Assembly (NCBI RefSeq): GCF_003697345.1
Contig: NZ_RFLY01000013.1
Location: forward strand, 26,985-90,984
Reading direction: 5' to 3'
Length of the DNA: 64,000 nt
DNA from: Solilutibacter pythonis
GTDB taxonomy: Bacteria; Pseudomonadota; Gammaproteobacteria; Xanthomonadales; Xanthomonadaceae
The position numbers were made by a program, and so were the translations under genes. Each line of letters begins with the position of its first letter. The stretch's first letter is position 1. Under the pieces are notes generated by a model that saw only the letters and a list, made by a program, of their open reading frames with translations, made no database searches and had not been told where the DNA came from. Positions 8,644 to 18,462 of the stretch are shown in pieces.

Positions 8644-9464
8644 GGTATTTCCTTGGGATGGGCGAATCCCGGATGCGCGTCGGCCAGCTGGGCCTGCAAC
8701 GCGTGGGTCGCGGGATGGAGCGCCGGCCAAGTGCGATCACCCAGCCGCCGGACGGGCAGGATACCGCGCACCGCATTGCACAGGAAAACCGCCTCGGCCT
8801 GTTCGAGTTCAGCTTGCGTCACCGGCGCGATGCGGGCTTCGGCCCGCGTCAGCAGCCAGCCGCGCATCACCCCCGCCACGCCGCAGCGATCGAGCGCCGG
8901 CGTGCGCCATTCGCCGCCGATGAGCGCGAACAGATTGGCCGTGGTGGCGCTGATGAGGTGGCCGGTGGCATCGCGCATCAGTCCCTCGTCGGCATGTGCC
9001 GCCTCCACTTCGGCGCGCGCCAGCACCTGTTCCAGGCGGTTGCCGTGCTTGAGCCCGGCCAGCAGCGGCTGCGCGGAAAGGCGCGTCCGGCAATGGATGA
9101 TGTCGAGCGCCGTTCTCGGCGTCGGTAAGGGGTGGCGCGAGAGCATCCAGAATGGCGAGGCATGGCGATCCGCCGCGTAGCCGCGCGCGCCACCCCGGCT
9201 GAGGTGTAGCTTCAGCGTTGCATTTTCGCCGTCGAGCAGTTTCCGCGCCTCGGCATCCACGCGATCGAGGGCGGGCAGTGGCATTGCCAGTCTTCCGGCC
9301 CCTTCGGCCAGCCGCGTCATATGCGGTTCCCACCACGGGATGTCGCCGCGATGCGCGCGCATCGTCTCGAACAGCGATTCGCCATAGGCGAAGGCGCGGT
9401 TGCCGAAGGCGATCGAGGCGACTTCGGTATCGCCGAGGAACAGGCGCACGGCTGCTTCAGTCAT
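8640..9464 (-). CDS. pabC: Aminodeoxychorismate lyase
   Basis: PabC is a fold-type IV PLP enzyme that converts 4-amino-4-deoxychorismate to p-aminobenzoate and pyruvate, feeding folate synthesis. The 274-residue product has the PLP-binding Lys in AGLKHGNRLEQ and the cofactor-phosphate region TGHLISATTANLFA. The N-terminus NRAFAYGESLFETMRAHRG is typical of the class IV aminotransferase family. It overlaps pabB by 8 nt upstream and mltG by 4 nt downstream. Confidence 0.94.
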   Translation of the reverse strand: MTEAAVRLFLGDTEVASIAFGNRAFAYGESLFETMRAHRGDIPWWEPHMTRLAEGAGRLAMPLPALDRVDAEARKLLDGENATLKLHLSRGGARGYAADRHASPFWMLSRHPLPTPRTALDIIHCRTRLSAQPLLAGLKHGNRLEQVLARAEVEAAHADEGLMRDATGHLISATTANLFALIGGEWRTPALDRCGVAGVMRGWLLTRAEARIAPVTQAELEQAEAVFLCNAVRGILPVRRLGDRTWPALHPATHALQAQLADAHPGFAHPKEIP

Positions 9465-10836
9465 CGTCCACCCCCAGAGCGCGCAGCATGCCGCGCGCCT
9501 TGGCGCGGGTTTCGGCCAGTTCCCTGCCTGGCTCCGAATCGATCACGATGCCGGCCCCGGTACGGAAGCGCACTAGTTCGCCCCGCACTTCGGCGCTGCG
9601 GATCAGGATATTGAGATCGAGGTCGCCATCACGGTTCAGCCAGCCCATCGCGCCGGTGTAGGCACCGCGGCCGACGCCTTCCAGTTCGGCGATGATCTGC
9701 ATGCAGCGCACCTTGGGCGCGCCGGTGATGGTGCCGCCGGGGAACACGGCGCGGATCAGGTCGATGGGCGAGGCATCGGCGCGCCGCGCGCCGCGCACGT
9801 TGCTGACGATGTGATGGACGTGGGCGTAGCTTTCCACCGTCATCAGTTCGTCCACCTCCACGCTGCCGCCGGCGCAGACCCGGCCAAGGTCGTTGCGCTC
9901 CAGATCGACCAGCATCACATGCTCGGCGCGCTCCTTGGGGTGGCTGACGAGTTCACGGATACGGTTCGCTTCGTCGTCGCCCGGCGTCCGCGGACGGGTG
10001 CCGGCGATGGGCCGGGTCTCGGCGGTTGTGCCGCGCAGCGATACCAGCCGCTCCGGCGAGGCGCTGACCACCGCCCAGTCGCCATGCGCGAACAGCCCGG
10101 CGAACGGCGCGGGATTGGCCCGCGTGAGTTGCCGGTGCAGCAACGCCGGATCGAGCGGCGCATCGAAGCGCGCCCGCCACCCGCGCGAAAGATTGGCCTG
10201 AAAGACATCGCCGGCGGCCAGGTAATCGAGCACCCGCCCGACGCCTTCGGTGAAGCGTTCGGGCGCGTCTTCCTCGACCGAGCGCGGCGGCCGCCAGGCG
10301 GGCAACGACGGCAACCCCGCCAGCGCGGCAAGATCGGCCATCACGGTGTCGCGCAGCGATTCCGCGCCGGGTTCGGTGATTAGCCAGGTCGTGCCGTCGA
10401 GGTGATCGTGCAGCAGGGCTACCGGGCAGCGCAGCGCCATCGCCACCGGCGGCGCGCCGCTGGCATGCGGCAATTCGAGGATCGGTTCGATTTCCCGCGC
10501 CAGCTCGTAGCCGAGGAACAACGCCCAGCCGCCGCGGAATGGCCACCTGGCGGCCTCGCCTTCGGGTCGTTCGCAACGCGCGGCACGCCACTCGCACTGC
10601 AAATGGTCGAGAAAGCCGCCGGCCAGCCGCCCGCCCCGCAGGTCGCGCGGCACGCCCTCGGCATCGCACTGGAAACCCTCGCCGGTGCTCGCCAGCAGCA
10701 TGTCCCAGCGCGCGTGCTTCCTCGCCGAAGCATCCAGCGCGGCGGCGGACGAGGCCATCAGAAGTGGATAACGCGCCGGCGCCAAGCGGCGCAGTTCGGC
10801 GAAATCGATGTGGTGGTCAAGCGCTTGGATATGCAC
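9457..10836 (-). CDS. pabB: Aminodeoxychorismate synthase component I
   Basis: PabB uses chorismate and ammonia (delivered by PabA) to make 4-amino-4-deoxychorismate. The 459-residue protein has an N-terminal TrpE-like domain and the chorismate-binding domain: FQANLSRGW, PIAGTRPRTPG, LVDLERNDLGRV, VFPGGTITGAPK and TGAGIVIDSEP. The position that is Lys in E. coli PabB (PIKGT) is Ala here (PIAGT), as in anthranilate synthases. Adjacency and overlap with pabC argue for a PabB role. pabA is not in the window. It lies 261 bp downstream of fabF, a gap holding a strong stem-loop. Confidence 0.9.
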   Translation of the reverse strand: MHIQALDHHIDFAELRRLAPARYPLLMASSAAALDASARKHARWDMLLASTGEGFQCDAEGVPRDLRGGRLAGGFLDHLQCEWRAARCERPEGEAARWPFRGGWALFLGYELAREIEPILELPHASGAPPVAMALRCPVALLHDHLDGTTWLITEPGAESLRDTVMADLAALAGLPSLPAWRPPRSVEEDAPERFTEGVGRVLDYLAAGDVFQANLSRGWRARFDAPLDPALLHRQLTRANPAPFAGLFAHGDWAVVSASPERLVSLRGTTAETRPIAGTRPRTPGDDEANRIRELVSHPKERAEHVMLVDLERNDLGRVCAGGSVEVDELMTVESYAHVHHIVSNVRGARRADASPIDLIRAVFPGGTITGAPKVRCMQIIAELEGVGRGAYTGAMGWLNRDGDLDLNILIRSAEVRGELVRFRTGAGIVIDSEPGRELAETRAKARGMLRALGVDDD

Positions 10837-11050
10837 GGTTTATCTGAACGAACGGTCGTAACCCCCGAAAACCCGAGAGGCGGCAGACATGGAGGAGGGC
10901 CATTTTCCAGGTGACATGGAAGGGAATGGCGAAGCGGGAAACGCCCGCGCTCGCCCACGCGAGCCGCGCCTGGATTGGAGCGCGGAAGGAAAACGCCCCG
11001 CCCGACCTGACGCGGGCGAAAGTGTTCTAGCCACGGCGCTTCCCGGCGCC

Positions 11051-11083
11051 CCGCCCCACGCCCTTGCGCGGGCTATGGGGCGG
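11051..11083 (-). terminator. Strong stem-loop after fabF
   Basis: CCGCCCCA (11051-11058) pairs perfectly with TGGGGCGG (11076-11083), with further pairing inside. It lies 15-47 nt beyond the fabF stop and lacks a T-tract, so it may stabilise the fab mRNA 3' end or partly end transcription before pabB. I see nothing else in the 10837-11097 gap. Confidence 0.4.
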
Positions 11084-11097
11084 AAGGAGCAATGCCG

Positions 11098-12336
11098 TTA
11101 AATCCGACGCAGCACCAACGTCCCGTTGGTTCCCCCGAAGCCGAAAGAGTTGGACATCACCACATCCACCTTCGCCTCGCGGGCGGTGTGCGGTACGTAA
11201 TCCAGATCGCAGCCCGGGGAAGGATTGTCGAGATTGATGGTGGGCGGGATCACGCCATCGAACAGCGCCATCGCCGAGAACACCGCCTCGACACCGCCGG
11301 CCGCGCCCAGCAGGTGGCCGGTCATCGACTTGGTGGAGCTGACCATCACGCGCTTGGCGGCATCGCCCAACACGGATTTGACCGCCATCGTTTCGGCCAG
11401 GTCGCCGGCCGGCGTCGAGGTGCCGTGGGCGTTGATATAGCCGACTTCGGCTGCATCGATGCCGGCATCGCGCAGGGCGTTGACCATGCAACGCGCCGCG
11501 CCTTCGCCATTTTCGCTTGGCGATGTCATGTGATGGGCATCGCCGCTCATGCCGAAACCGACCAGTTCGGCGTAGATGCGCGCGCCGCGCGCCTTGGCGC
11601 GTTCGTATTCCTCGATCACCAGCACGCCGGCGCCATCGCCCATCACGAAGCCGTCGCGGCCCTCGTCCCAGGGGCGCGAGGCTTGTTCAGGCGCGTCATT
11701 GCGGGTGGAGAGCGCCTTCATGGCGCAGAAGCCGCCCACCGCGGTCGGCGTGGTGGCGTATTCGGCGCCGCCGCAGATCATCGCGTCGGCCTCGCCGTAC
11801 TGAATCATGCGATAGGCCAGACCGATGTTGTGGGTGGAAGTGGTGCAGGCGGTGACTGCCGCGATGTTCGGCCCTTTGGCGCCGGTCATGATCGAGAGCT
11901 GGCCCGAGATCATGTTGACGATGGTGCTGGGGATGTAGAAGGGGGAAATCTTGCGCGGGCCGCCCTGGGCGACCTTGAGCGTGGTTTCCTCGATACCGGA
12001 CAGCCCGCCGATGCCGGCGCCGACCGCCACGCCGATACGCTCGGCCGCCTCGCCTTCGATGTCCAGCCCGGCATCGCGGATCGCCATCAGGCCGGTGGCG
12101 ACGCCGTAATGCACGAATGGGTCCATTTTCTTCACGTCCTTGGGGGCGATGAAGGCGGCCGGGTCGAAGCCGCGCACCTCGCCGGCGATCCGGGTCGGAA
12201 AGGCGGTGGGATCGAAATGGGTGATCGGGCCGATGCCAGAACGGCCGGCCTTGACCGCGGCCCAGGTGCTTTCCAGATCGTTGCCGAGTGGCGAGAGAAT
12301 ACCGAGGCCGGTGATGACGACGCGACGTTTGGACAT
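11098..12336 (-). CDS. fabF: 3-oxoacyl-ACP synthase II
   Basis: FabF (KAS II) elongates acyl-ACP with malonyl-ACP in type II fatty-acid synthesis. From the ATG at 12336 it is 412 residues. The thiolase-fold Cys-His-His triad is C164 (TACTTSTHN), H304 (NAHGTST) and H341 (GHLLGAAGG). An upstream in-frame start at 12372 would add twelve residues that do not look conserved. It follows acpP by 84 nt in the classic fabH-fabD-fabG-acpP-fabF order. Confidence 0.97.
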   Translation of the reverse strand: MSKRRVVITGLGILSPLGNDLESTWAAVKAGRSGIGPITHFDPTAFPTRIAGEVRGFDPAAFIAPKDVKKMDPFVHYGVATGLMAIRDAGLDIEGEAAERIGVAVGAGIGGLSGIEETTLKVAQGGPRKISPFYIPSTIVNMISGQLSIMTGAKGPNIAAVTACTTSTHNIGLAYRMIQYGEADAMICGGAEYATTPTAVGGFCAMKALSTRNDAPEQASRPWDEGRDGFVMGDGAGVLVIEEYERAKARGARIYAELVGFGMSGDAHHMTSPSENGEGAARCMVNALRDAGIDAAEVGYINAHGTSTPAGDLAETMAVKSVLGDAAKRVMVSSTKSMTGHLLGAAGGVEAVFSAMALFDGVIPPTINLDNPSPGCDLDYVPHTAREAKVDVVMSNSFGFGGTNGTLVLRRI

Positions 12337-12420
12337 GCGAACTCCGTGTGGCGATGTGGCGGTTTCCAACATGCGCAGGGCCGCAAAAGCGGCCCCGGCA
12401 TCATTCCTGCGCGAGCAGGA

Positions 12421-12660
12421 TCACTCCTTGACGTGGGCCTTCACGTAATCGATGGCCTGCTGCACGGTGGTGATCTTCTCGGCTTCCTCGTCGGGGATTT
12501 CGCACTCGAATTCTTCTTCGAGCGCCATCACCAGTTCCACGGTATCGAGCGAATCCGCGCCCAGATCGTCGACGAACGACGCGCTGTTGGTGACGTCTTC
12601 TTCCTTGACGCCCAGTTGTTCGACCACGATCTTTTTGACGCGTTCTTCGATGTTGCTCAT
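12421..12660 (-). CDS. acpP: Acyl carrier protein
   Basis: AcpP carries growing acyl chains on a 4'-phosphopantetheine arm. The 79-residue, strongly acidic protein has the modification site DSL with S37 ([18 protein letters not shown]). Sequence and length match bacterial AcpP. It lies between fabG and fabF with 131 and 84 nt gaps, and its high expression may need its own promoter in the gap upstream. Confidence 0.98.
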   Translation of the reverse strand: MSNIEERVKKIVVEQLGVKEEDVTNSASFVDDLGADSLDTVELVMALEEEFECEIPDEEAEKITTVQQAIDYVKAHVKE

Positions 12661-12791
12661 GTGTGACCCCTCCGGGGATTGGTTCCAGTGAAACAAGTGG
12701 CTAGTGTAAGGGAAAGCGATGACCCGCAAGCGACGGCGGCGCATGGTCGCATTCAGCGATCGCGAGCCATCCGCCGGGCGCCGAAAACGGC

Positions 12792-13535
12792 TTAGGGCAT
12801 GTACATGCCGCCGTTGACGTGCAGGGTTTCGCCGGTGATGTAGGCGGCATCCGGGCCGGCCAGGAAGGCCACGGCGCGCGCGATGTCGGCGGGCTCGCCG
12901 GGGCGGCCCAGCGCGATCTGTCCGTTCATCGCGGCCTTGGCGTCCTCGGGTAGGTCGCGGGTCATGTCGGTGGCGATGAAGCCTGGCGCCACCACGTTCA
13001 CCGTGATGCCGCGCGAGCCGATTTCCTTCGCCAGCGATTTCGAGAAGGCGATGATGCCGGCCTTGGCGGCGGCGTAATTGGCCTGCCCGGCATTGCCGGT
13101 GACGCCGACCACAGAAGCGATGTTGACGATACGGCCCTTGCGCGCCTTCATCATGCCCCGCATCACCGCTTTGCTGGCGCGGTAGACGCTGGTCAGGTTG
13201 GTGTCGAGGATGGCCTGCCAATCCTCGTCCTTCATCCGCATCAGCAGGTTGTCGCGGGTGATGCCGGCATTGTTGACCAGGATCGAGAGGCCGCCGAATT
13301 CCTTCTGGATGGCTTCGATCAGTGCTTCGATGCTGCCCGCTTCGTTGACGTTCAACACCCGGCCATGCCCGCCATGGGCGGCGAGACGCGCACCGATGGC
13401 GGCCGCGCCGGACTCACTGGTGGCGGTGCCGATCACCGTCGCGCCACGCGCGGCCAGTTCGTCGGCGATGGCCGCGCCGATACCACGGGAAGCGCCAGTC
13501 ACCAGCGCGATTTCGTTCTCCAGGGATTTGCTCAT
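12792..13535 (-). CDS. fabG: 3-oxoacyl-ACP reductase
   Basis: FabG is the NADPH-dependent reductase of 3-oxoacyl-ACP. From the ATG at 13535 it is 247 residues, the usual length. It has the Rossmann motif TGASRGIG (13-20) and the SDR tetrad N113, S141, Y154 and K158 (YAAAK). The start overlaps the fabD stop (ATGA); a start four codons upstream would be inside fabD. Confidence 0.97.
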   Translation of the reverse strand: MSKSLENEIALVTGASRGIGAAIADELAARGATVIGTATSESGAAAIGARLAAHGGHGRVLNVNEAGSIEALIEAIQKEFGGLSILVNNAGITRDNLLMRMKDEDWQAILDTNLTSVYRASKAVMRGMMKARKGRIVNIASVVGVTGNAGQANYAAAKAGIIAFSKSLAKEIGSRGITVNVVAPGFIATDMTRDLPEDAKAAMNGQIALGRPGEPADIARAVAFLAGPDAAYITGETLHVNGGMYMP

Positions 13536-14476
13536 CAGGCTTTCCATTCTTGCAGTGCGGATTCGAAAGTCGGTACGTCGCCAAGCGCGCGGCCGTCGAG
13601 GGATTTGTCGATACGTCTAGCCAGGCCGGTCAGCACCTTGCCGGGGCCGCATTCGCCGATGCGGCTGGCACCGGCGGCGGCCAGTGTCTCGACGCAGCGC
13701 GTCCACTGTACCGGCAGGTGGAGTTGGCGCGTCAAGGCATCGTGGATGCCGTCCAGCGAATCGTGTACGGCGGCATCCACGTTCTGCACCACGGGAATCG
13801 TGGGCATCCGCCAATGCAGACCACGCAGGGTTTCGGCCAGGCGGTTTGCCGCCTCGCGCATCAGCGGGGTGTGCGAAGGCACGCTGACGGCCAGTTTCAC
13901 CGCCTTTCTGACGCCCTTCTCGGCCAGCAGCGCCAGTGCGCGCTCGACCGCCACGGCATCGCCGCCGATCACGATCTGCCCCGGCGAGTTGTAATTGGCC
14001 GGAACCACCACTCGGGTGTCGGAAGCGGCCTGGCAGACTTCCGCCACCAGCGCGTCGTCGGTGCCGATCACCGCGGCCATCGCGCCGGTGCCGGGGGGCG
14101 AGGCGTCCTGCATGAGCTGGCCACGGATGCGCACCAGATGCGCGCCTTCGCGCAATGAAAGCGCGCCCGCCGCCACCAGCGCGGTGTATTCGCCCAGACT
14201 GTGGCCGGCCAGCAGCGCCGGCTGCGCCCCGCCCCGCGCCTGCCACAACCGCCATATGGCGATGCCGGCGGCCAGCAGCGCCGGCTGGGTATATTCGGTG
14301 CGATTGAGCATTTCCTCCGGGCCGTTCTGCGACAGTGCCCAAAGGTCGATGCCGGCGCCTTCCGAGGCTTCGGCGAAGGTGTCGCGGATGGCCGAATGCA
14401 GCTCGGAAAGCTCGGCCAGCATGCCGAGGCTCTGCGAGCCTTGGCCGGGGAAAACGAATGCCAGTTGTGCGCTCAC
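13535..14476 (-). CDS. fabD: Malonyl-CoA:ACP transacylase
   Basis: FabD loads malonate from CoA to ACP. The 313-residue protein has FVFPGQGSQ at the N-terminus, nucleophile S93 in GHSLGEYTAL, and H202 in VPSHTPLM. It is translationally coupled to fabG by ATGA and lies 153 nt downstream of fabH. Confidence 0.96.
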   Translation of the reverse strand: MSAQLAFVFPGQGSQSLGMLAELSELHSAIRDTFAEASEGAGIDLWALSQNGPEEMLNRTEYTQPALLAAGIAIWRLWQARGGAQPALLAGHSLGEYTALVAAGALSLREGAHLVRIRGQLMQDASPPGTGAMAAVIGTDDALVAEVCQAASDTRVVVPANYNSPGQIVIGGDAVAVERALALLAEKGVRKAVKLAVSVPSHTPLMREAANRLAETLRGLHWRMPTIPVVQNVDAAVHDSLDGIHDALTRQLHLPVQWTRCVETLAAAGASRIGECGPGKVLTGLARRIDKSLDGRALGDVPTFESALQEWKA

Positions 14477-14629
14477 GCAGGTTCCCAGTGCGGAAAGCCG
14501 GCAAGTTTAACGGCCGTGCCGATGCCCCGTCTGTACGGGGACGCATGGGCCGGTGTTCGGCGAAAACGGTAAACAGCGGCCCATGTGCGCCGGTGGAGAC
14601 GCCGTTACCGGCTGGTATGCGGGTGGCGC

Positions 14630-15616
14630 TCAGTAACGCAGCAGCACCGAGCCCCAGGTGAAGCCGCCACCGAAGGCTTCCAGCAGCAGTAGCTGGCCGC
14701 GCTCGACCTTGCCCGAACGCACCGCCGTGTCCAACGCCAGCGGCACCGAGCCGGACGAGGTGTTGCCATGCTTGTCCACGGTGACGATCACCCGCTCCAT
14801 CGGCATGTCCAGGCGCTTGGCGGTGGCTTCGATGATGCGCAGGTTGGCCTGGTGCGGGATCAGCCAGTCGATGTCGTGACGGTCGAGGCCGTTGGCCTCC
14901 AGTGTTTCCTCGACCACCGAGTCGAGCGCCTTGACCGCGTGCTTGAACACTTCGTTGCCGGTCATCAGCACGCGTACGCCGGCATTGTCTTCGCCCGGCT
15001 TGAAGCCTGCCGAGACGCCCACCGGGTTCCAAAGCAGTTCCTTCTTGCCGCCATCGGCGTGCAAATGGGTGCTGAGGATGCCGGTGTCGGCATCGGCCTT
15101 GAGCACCGCCGCGCCGGCGCCATCGCCAAACAGCACGCAGGTGCTGCGATCGGACCAGTCGATCATCCGGGTCAGGGTTTCCGCGCCGACCACCAGCGCG
15201 GTCTTGCAATCGCCCGCGCGGATGAACTTGTCGGCCACGCTCATCGCATAGATGAACCCCGAGCAGGCGGCGTTGACGTCGAAGGCCGGGCAGCCGGCAA
15301 TGCCGAGTTCGGCCTGCAACAGGCACGCCGAGGACGGAAAGATCAGGTTGGGCGTGGTGGTGCCGAGCACGATCAGGTCGATATCGGCGGTGCTCACGCC
15401 GGCGGCCTCCATCGCCTTCAAGGCGGCGTCGCGCGCCAGCGATACGGTGGTTTCGCCCTCGCCCGCCACGTAGCGCTGGCGGATGCCGGTGCGGCTGGCG
15501 ATCCACTCGTCGCTGGTGTCGACTTGTTTCGCCAGTTCGTCGTTGCTGACAACGCGTCGCGGCAATGCGCTGCCGGTGCCGGCGATGCGGGAGTGGATAC
15601 GCGGGGTGGCGGTCAT
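14630..15616 (-). CDS. fabH: 3-oxoacyl-ACP synthase III
   Basis: FabH starts fatty-acid synthesis by condensing an acyl-CoA with malonyl-ACP. From the ATG at 15616 it is 328 residues. The triad is C118 (NAACSGF), H255 (IPHQANLRI) and N285 (GNTSSGS). It follows rpmF by 142 nt. In E. coli plsX sits between rpmF and fabH; here there is no gene in that gap. Confidence 0.96.
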   Translation of the reverse strand: MTATPRIHSRIAGTGSALPRRVVSNDELAKQVDTSDEWIASRTGIRQRYVAGEGETTVSLARDAALKAMEAAGVSTADIDLIVLGTTTPNLIFPSSACLLQAELGIAGCPAFDVNAACSGFIYAMSVADKFIRAGDCKTALVVGAETLTRMIDWSDRSTCVLFGDGAGAAVLKADADTGILSTHLHADGGKKELLWNPVGVSAGFKPGEDNAGVRVLMTGNEVFKHAVKALDSVVEETLEANGLDRHDIDWLIPHQANLRIIEATAKRLDMPMERVIVTVDKHGNTSSGSVPLALDTAVRSGKVERGQLLLLEAFGGGFTWGSVLLRY

Positions 15617-15758
15617 GCCTGACTCCATTGAGGTTCAGCGGCGCCCACGCGCCCGCCAGGGCCGGAACGCGGACACGAAAAGACGATACCGGCTCGCACC
15701 GGCATCGTCATGGGACTTGCTTCCTGCGCACGCTGGCATCCAGCGCAATGGCGCGGGA

Positions 15759-15953
15759 TCAATCTTCGTCGACGACCTTGGATTGGGTCTCGATCACCTT
15801 CTTGCCGCGGTAGTAACCGTCGGCGGTGATGTGGTGACGCAGATGTGTTTCGCCCGAGGTCGGGTCGGTGGCGAGCTGCTTGGCCGAGAGCTTGTCGTGG
15901 GCGCGGCGCATGCCACGCTTGGACGGGGAAACGCGGGACTTCTGGACTGCCAT
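15759..15953 (-). CDS. rpmF: 50S ribosomal protein L32
   Basis: The 64-residue basic L32 protein of the large subunit starts [20 protein letters not shown], the canonical N-terminus. The Cys pairs of zinc-binding L32 forms are absent; the [17 protein letters not shown] region is typical of gammaproteobacterial L32. It is 45 nt downstream of yceD, the usual pairing. Confidence 0.97.
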   Translation of the reverse strand: MAVQKSRVSPSKRGMRRAHDKLSAKQLATDPTSGETHLRHHITADGYYRGKKVIETQSKVVDED

Positions 15954-15998
15954 GGTTGAACTCCAATGAAACCGGGGTGTTGCGTGTACGGGTGAAAC

Positions 15999-16523
15999 TC
16001 AGTTTTTTTGCTTCTTCAGCGCGGATAGCGCGGCGAACGGGTTGGCCGCGGCGCTTTCCTCCGCCATGGCCGGCCAGTCGCGCGCCAGGGCTTGCGAGCC
16101 GGGTGCGACCGGGACCACCGGCACGGCGAGGATCAGTTCGTCCTCGACCAGCTCGGCGGGCACGATGCGCGCGTCGGCGGGCAGCAGCAGCGGCTCGTAG
16201 CCTGGCGGCAGCGCGGCTTCCTCGTCCTCGGCGCGGATCAGGCCGAGCGTCTGCTCGATCGTCACCGGCTGCACGAAAGTCTCCAGGCTGCGCTGGCACT
16301 GCAACGGCAACCCGGCCTCGATACGCAAGGCCACGAACGCCACATCGAGCGTGTCGCGCCCGAATTCGATTCGGTAACGCACCACGCCTTCGTGTTCATT
16401 CAGGGCTTCGCGCAGACGCGGCAGGGCGGCCAGCGGCAGTTCGCCTTCCAGCACCCGCCGGGCCGAAACCATGCGCCATGCATCGACGGCAGTGGACGAA
16501 TCGGCGGACATAAGACGCGGCAT
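15999..16523 (-). CDS. yceD: YceD (DUF177) protein
   Basis: YceD proteins are small acidic cytoplasmic proteins almost always encoded just before rpmF and implicated in 23S rRNA or ribosome metabolism. From the ATG at 16523 it is 174 residues; the ATG at 16511 is an equally possible start. The central QCQRSLETFVQPV is the recognisable core of the family, followed by an acidic stretch. It is the first gene of the fab string. Confidence 0.9.
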   Translation of the reverse strand: MPRLMSADSSTAVDAWRMVSARRVLEGELPLAALPRLREALNEHEGVVRYRIEFGRDTLDVAFVALRIEAGLPLQCQRSLETFVQPVTIEQTLGLIRAEDEEAALPPGYEPLLLPADARIVPAELVEDELILAVPVVPVAPGSQALARDWPAMAEESAAANPFAALSALKKQKN

Positions 16524-16564
16524 AGTAAGAACTTGCCCAGGTACTGTCAAACGCTGGCGAGCTT

Positions 16565-18451
16565 TCAGTCGCCGATCGACAGTGGCTGTTCGGCCCAGTC
16601 CTCCACCACGCCATCGCGGCCGTGCAGGCGCAGGCCCAGCCAGTGGCGACCGGCCGGCAAACCGCCGGCATCCACCTCGGCACGGAACCCGAGTGCGTTG
16701 CCGCCCGGTTCGTGGCGGGGGCGCCAGAACCGCAAGGTGCCGGAAGAATCCAACCCATATTCGGCACGGGCGATCGGGTGGCCGTCCAGCAATATTTCGA
16801 TCGCGTCGAGCCCGGTGCCCTCGCGGAAGGCCCATCCGGTGACGGTGAAACGGCGCGCGACGCGCGCGCCGATGGCCGGCGCGTCGACGTAGGCCATGGC
16901 CGGCGCCGAGCAGTCGCCCCGTCCGCCCGGCGAGAGTTTCACCAGCACGAAGCGTTGAGCGCCGTGATCGACATTGACGATGCGGCGCGGCACCAGCGGG
17001 CCGAGCGCGTCGCAAAGCGCGTGGTAATGCGCGAGCAAATCCTTGTAGCGCACTTCGCTGCTGCCGATCACCAACAAGGCCGGCCGCTCGTCGCCAGGCG
17101 CCGGGATGTCGCGGGTCAGGCCCCATAGCCGGAGCTGCGGCGCGCGCCCATGTTTGACGTTCATCGGGTGATCGAGCACGCGGATGTCGCCGCGGCCGAG
17201 CGCGAAGCCGAGTTCGGCGCCGAGTTTGAAGTTGTCGGCAACCAGTTCGGTATCGGCGGGCAATTTCGCCAGTTCCTCGCGGACGGCGGCGGCGACATCC
17301 TCCCACCCGGCGAAATTGGAGGGATACTGCTTCTGCATCGCCATCCGCGCGCGCAGATCGGGGGTGGAAACCGCCGCATACCAGCCGAGCATCGCCAGTG
17401 TGCCGGCGACGAGCATCGCCCAGGTCAGTCGTCGCCACGACGGCCGCCAGCGCGCCAGCACGACCGGCGCGGCCGCCATCAGGGCGAGGTAGCCGGGCAA
17501 TGTCCAGTGGAAGCTGACGCGCTCGTTGTCGGCGAAGAAGCCCAACGCGAACAACCCCAGGGTGGAGATGCCGCCGAGTAGGCCGAAGTAGCGCCATTGC
17601 GCGTCGCTCTCGCCGCCGCGCAGCGCCGTGGCGAAGGTCTGTACGAGTAATGCGAACAGGAGCGGCGTCACCATCGATGCCTGGATCAGCACGAACATGA
17701 GGCCATCGGCATGGAAGGTCCAAGGATGGCGGTCGAGCAATTGGAAACGTAGGCCGGCGTCGGCATTCTCGACATTCCAGCCCGCCAGCGGCAGCCAGGC
17801 GACGGCCCCGATGGCGAGGGCGACGATCACCCGGGGGTCGCGCAGTACCCGACGCCCCTGGCGCAACATCAGCAGCGCGAGGAAGCCGACCACGATCACC
17901 CCGGCGAAGCGGTAGTGACTGAGCGCGCCCATCGCCAGGCCGAGCGCCAGTTCCAGCGCGCTGCCGGCGCTGACCCGGCCCAGCAGACGCGCGCCGGCAT
18001 CCAGGCAAAGCGCGGTGGCGATCGCCATCGGCACGTCCGGCAGGGCCAGCAGGCCCAGCGTGGCCGAAAGCGGCATCAGGGTGGTCAACAGGCCGGCCTG
18101 CCAGCCGGCCGACTCGCCGAACCAGCGCGCGGCGATCTTCGCCACCAGCCACGGCAACAGCGCGCCCAGCAGCAGGAATGGCATCCGCACCGCCAGCACG
18201 TGATGGCCGCCAAGGGTGACGCCGAGCCGGGTCAGCCAGGCGGTCAGGCCCGGCAGGTCGGAGTAAGCCCAGGCCAGGTGCTGGCCTTCCTGCCAGTAGA
18301 AAGCCTCGTCGACGAACAGCGGCAAGCGCGCGGCGATCGCCAGCTTGGCGACCAACAAAACGCTCCAGGCCAACAGGAAAGCGCGCCGCCAGGCGAGCAC
18401 ATGATCGTTCAACACCGTTAGACTCGCGGCAGGGGTTGAGAAGATCGCCAA
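16565..18451 (-). CDS. ArnT/GT39-like membrane glycosyltransferase
   Basis: This resembles GT-C fold glycosyltransferases that move a sugar from a polyprenyl-phosphate donor onto lipid, protein or glycan at the outer face of the inner membrane. The 628-residue protein has an early acidic loop with FVDEAFYWQEGQHLAW, where the DE pair matches the metal/catalytic site of ArnT-like enzymes. About ten to twelve hydrophobic segments follow up to about residue 375, then a soluble C-terminal part of about 240 residues rich in beta-type sequence. Substrate unknown. It is divergent from the moxR-like gene, with start codons almost touching, so the true start may lie further in (GTG at 18415 or 18400). 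Confidence 0.8.
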   Translation of the reverse strand: MAIFSTPAASLTVLNDHVLAWRRAFLLAWSVLLVAKLAIAARLPLFVDEAFYWQEGQHLAWAYSDLPGLTAWLTRLGVTLGGHHVLAVRMPFLLLGALLPWLVAKIAARWFGESAGWQAGLLTTLMPLSATLGLLALPDVPMAIATALCLDAGARLLGRVSAGSALELALGLAMGALSHYRFAGVIVVGFLALLMLRQGRRVLRDPRVIVALAIGAVAWLPLAGWNVENADAGLRFQLLDRHPWTFHADGLMFVLIQASMVTPLLFALLVQTFATALRGGESDAQWRYFGLLGGISTLGLFALGFFADNERVSFHWTLPGYLALMAAAPVVLARWRPSWRRLTWAMLVAGTLAMLGWYAAVSTPDLRARMAMQKQYPSNFAGWEDVAAAVREELAKLPADTELVADNFKLGAELGFALGRGDIRVLDHPMNVKHGRAPQLRLWGLTRDIPAPGDERPALLVIGSSEVRYKDLLAHYHALCDALGPLVPRRIVNVDHGAQRFVLVKLSPGGRGDCSAPAMAYVDAPAIGARVARRFTVTGWAFREGTGLDAIEILLDGHPIARAEYGLDSSGTLRFWRPRHEPGGNALGFRAEVDAGGLPAGRHWLGLRLHGRDGVVEDWAEQPLSIGD

Positions 18452-18462
18452 GGGTAAACGAG

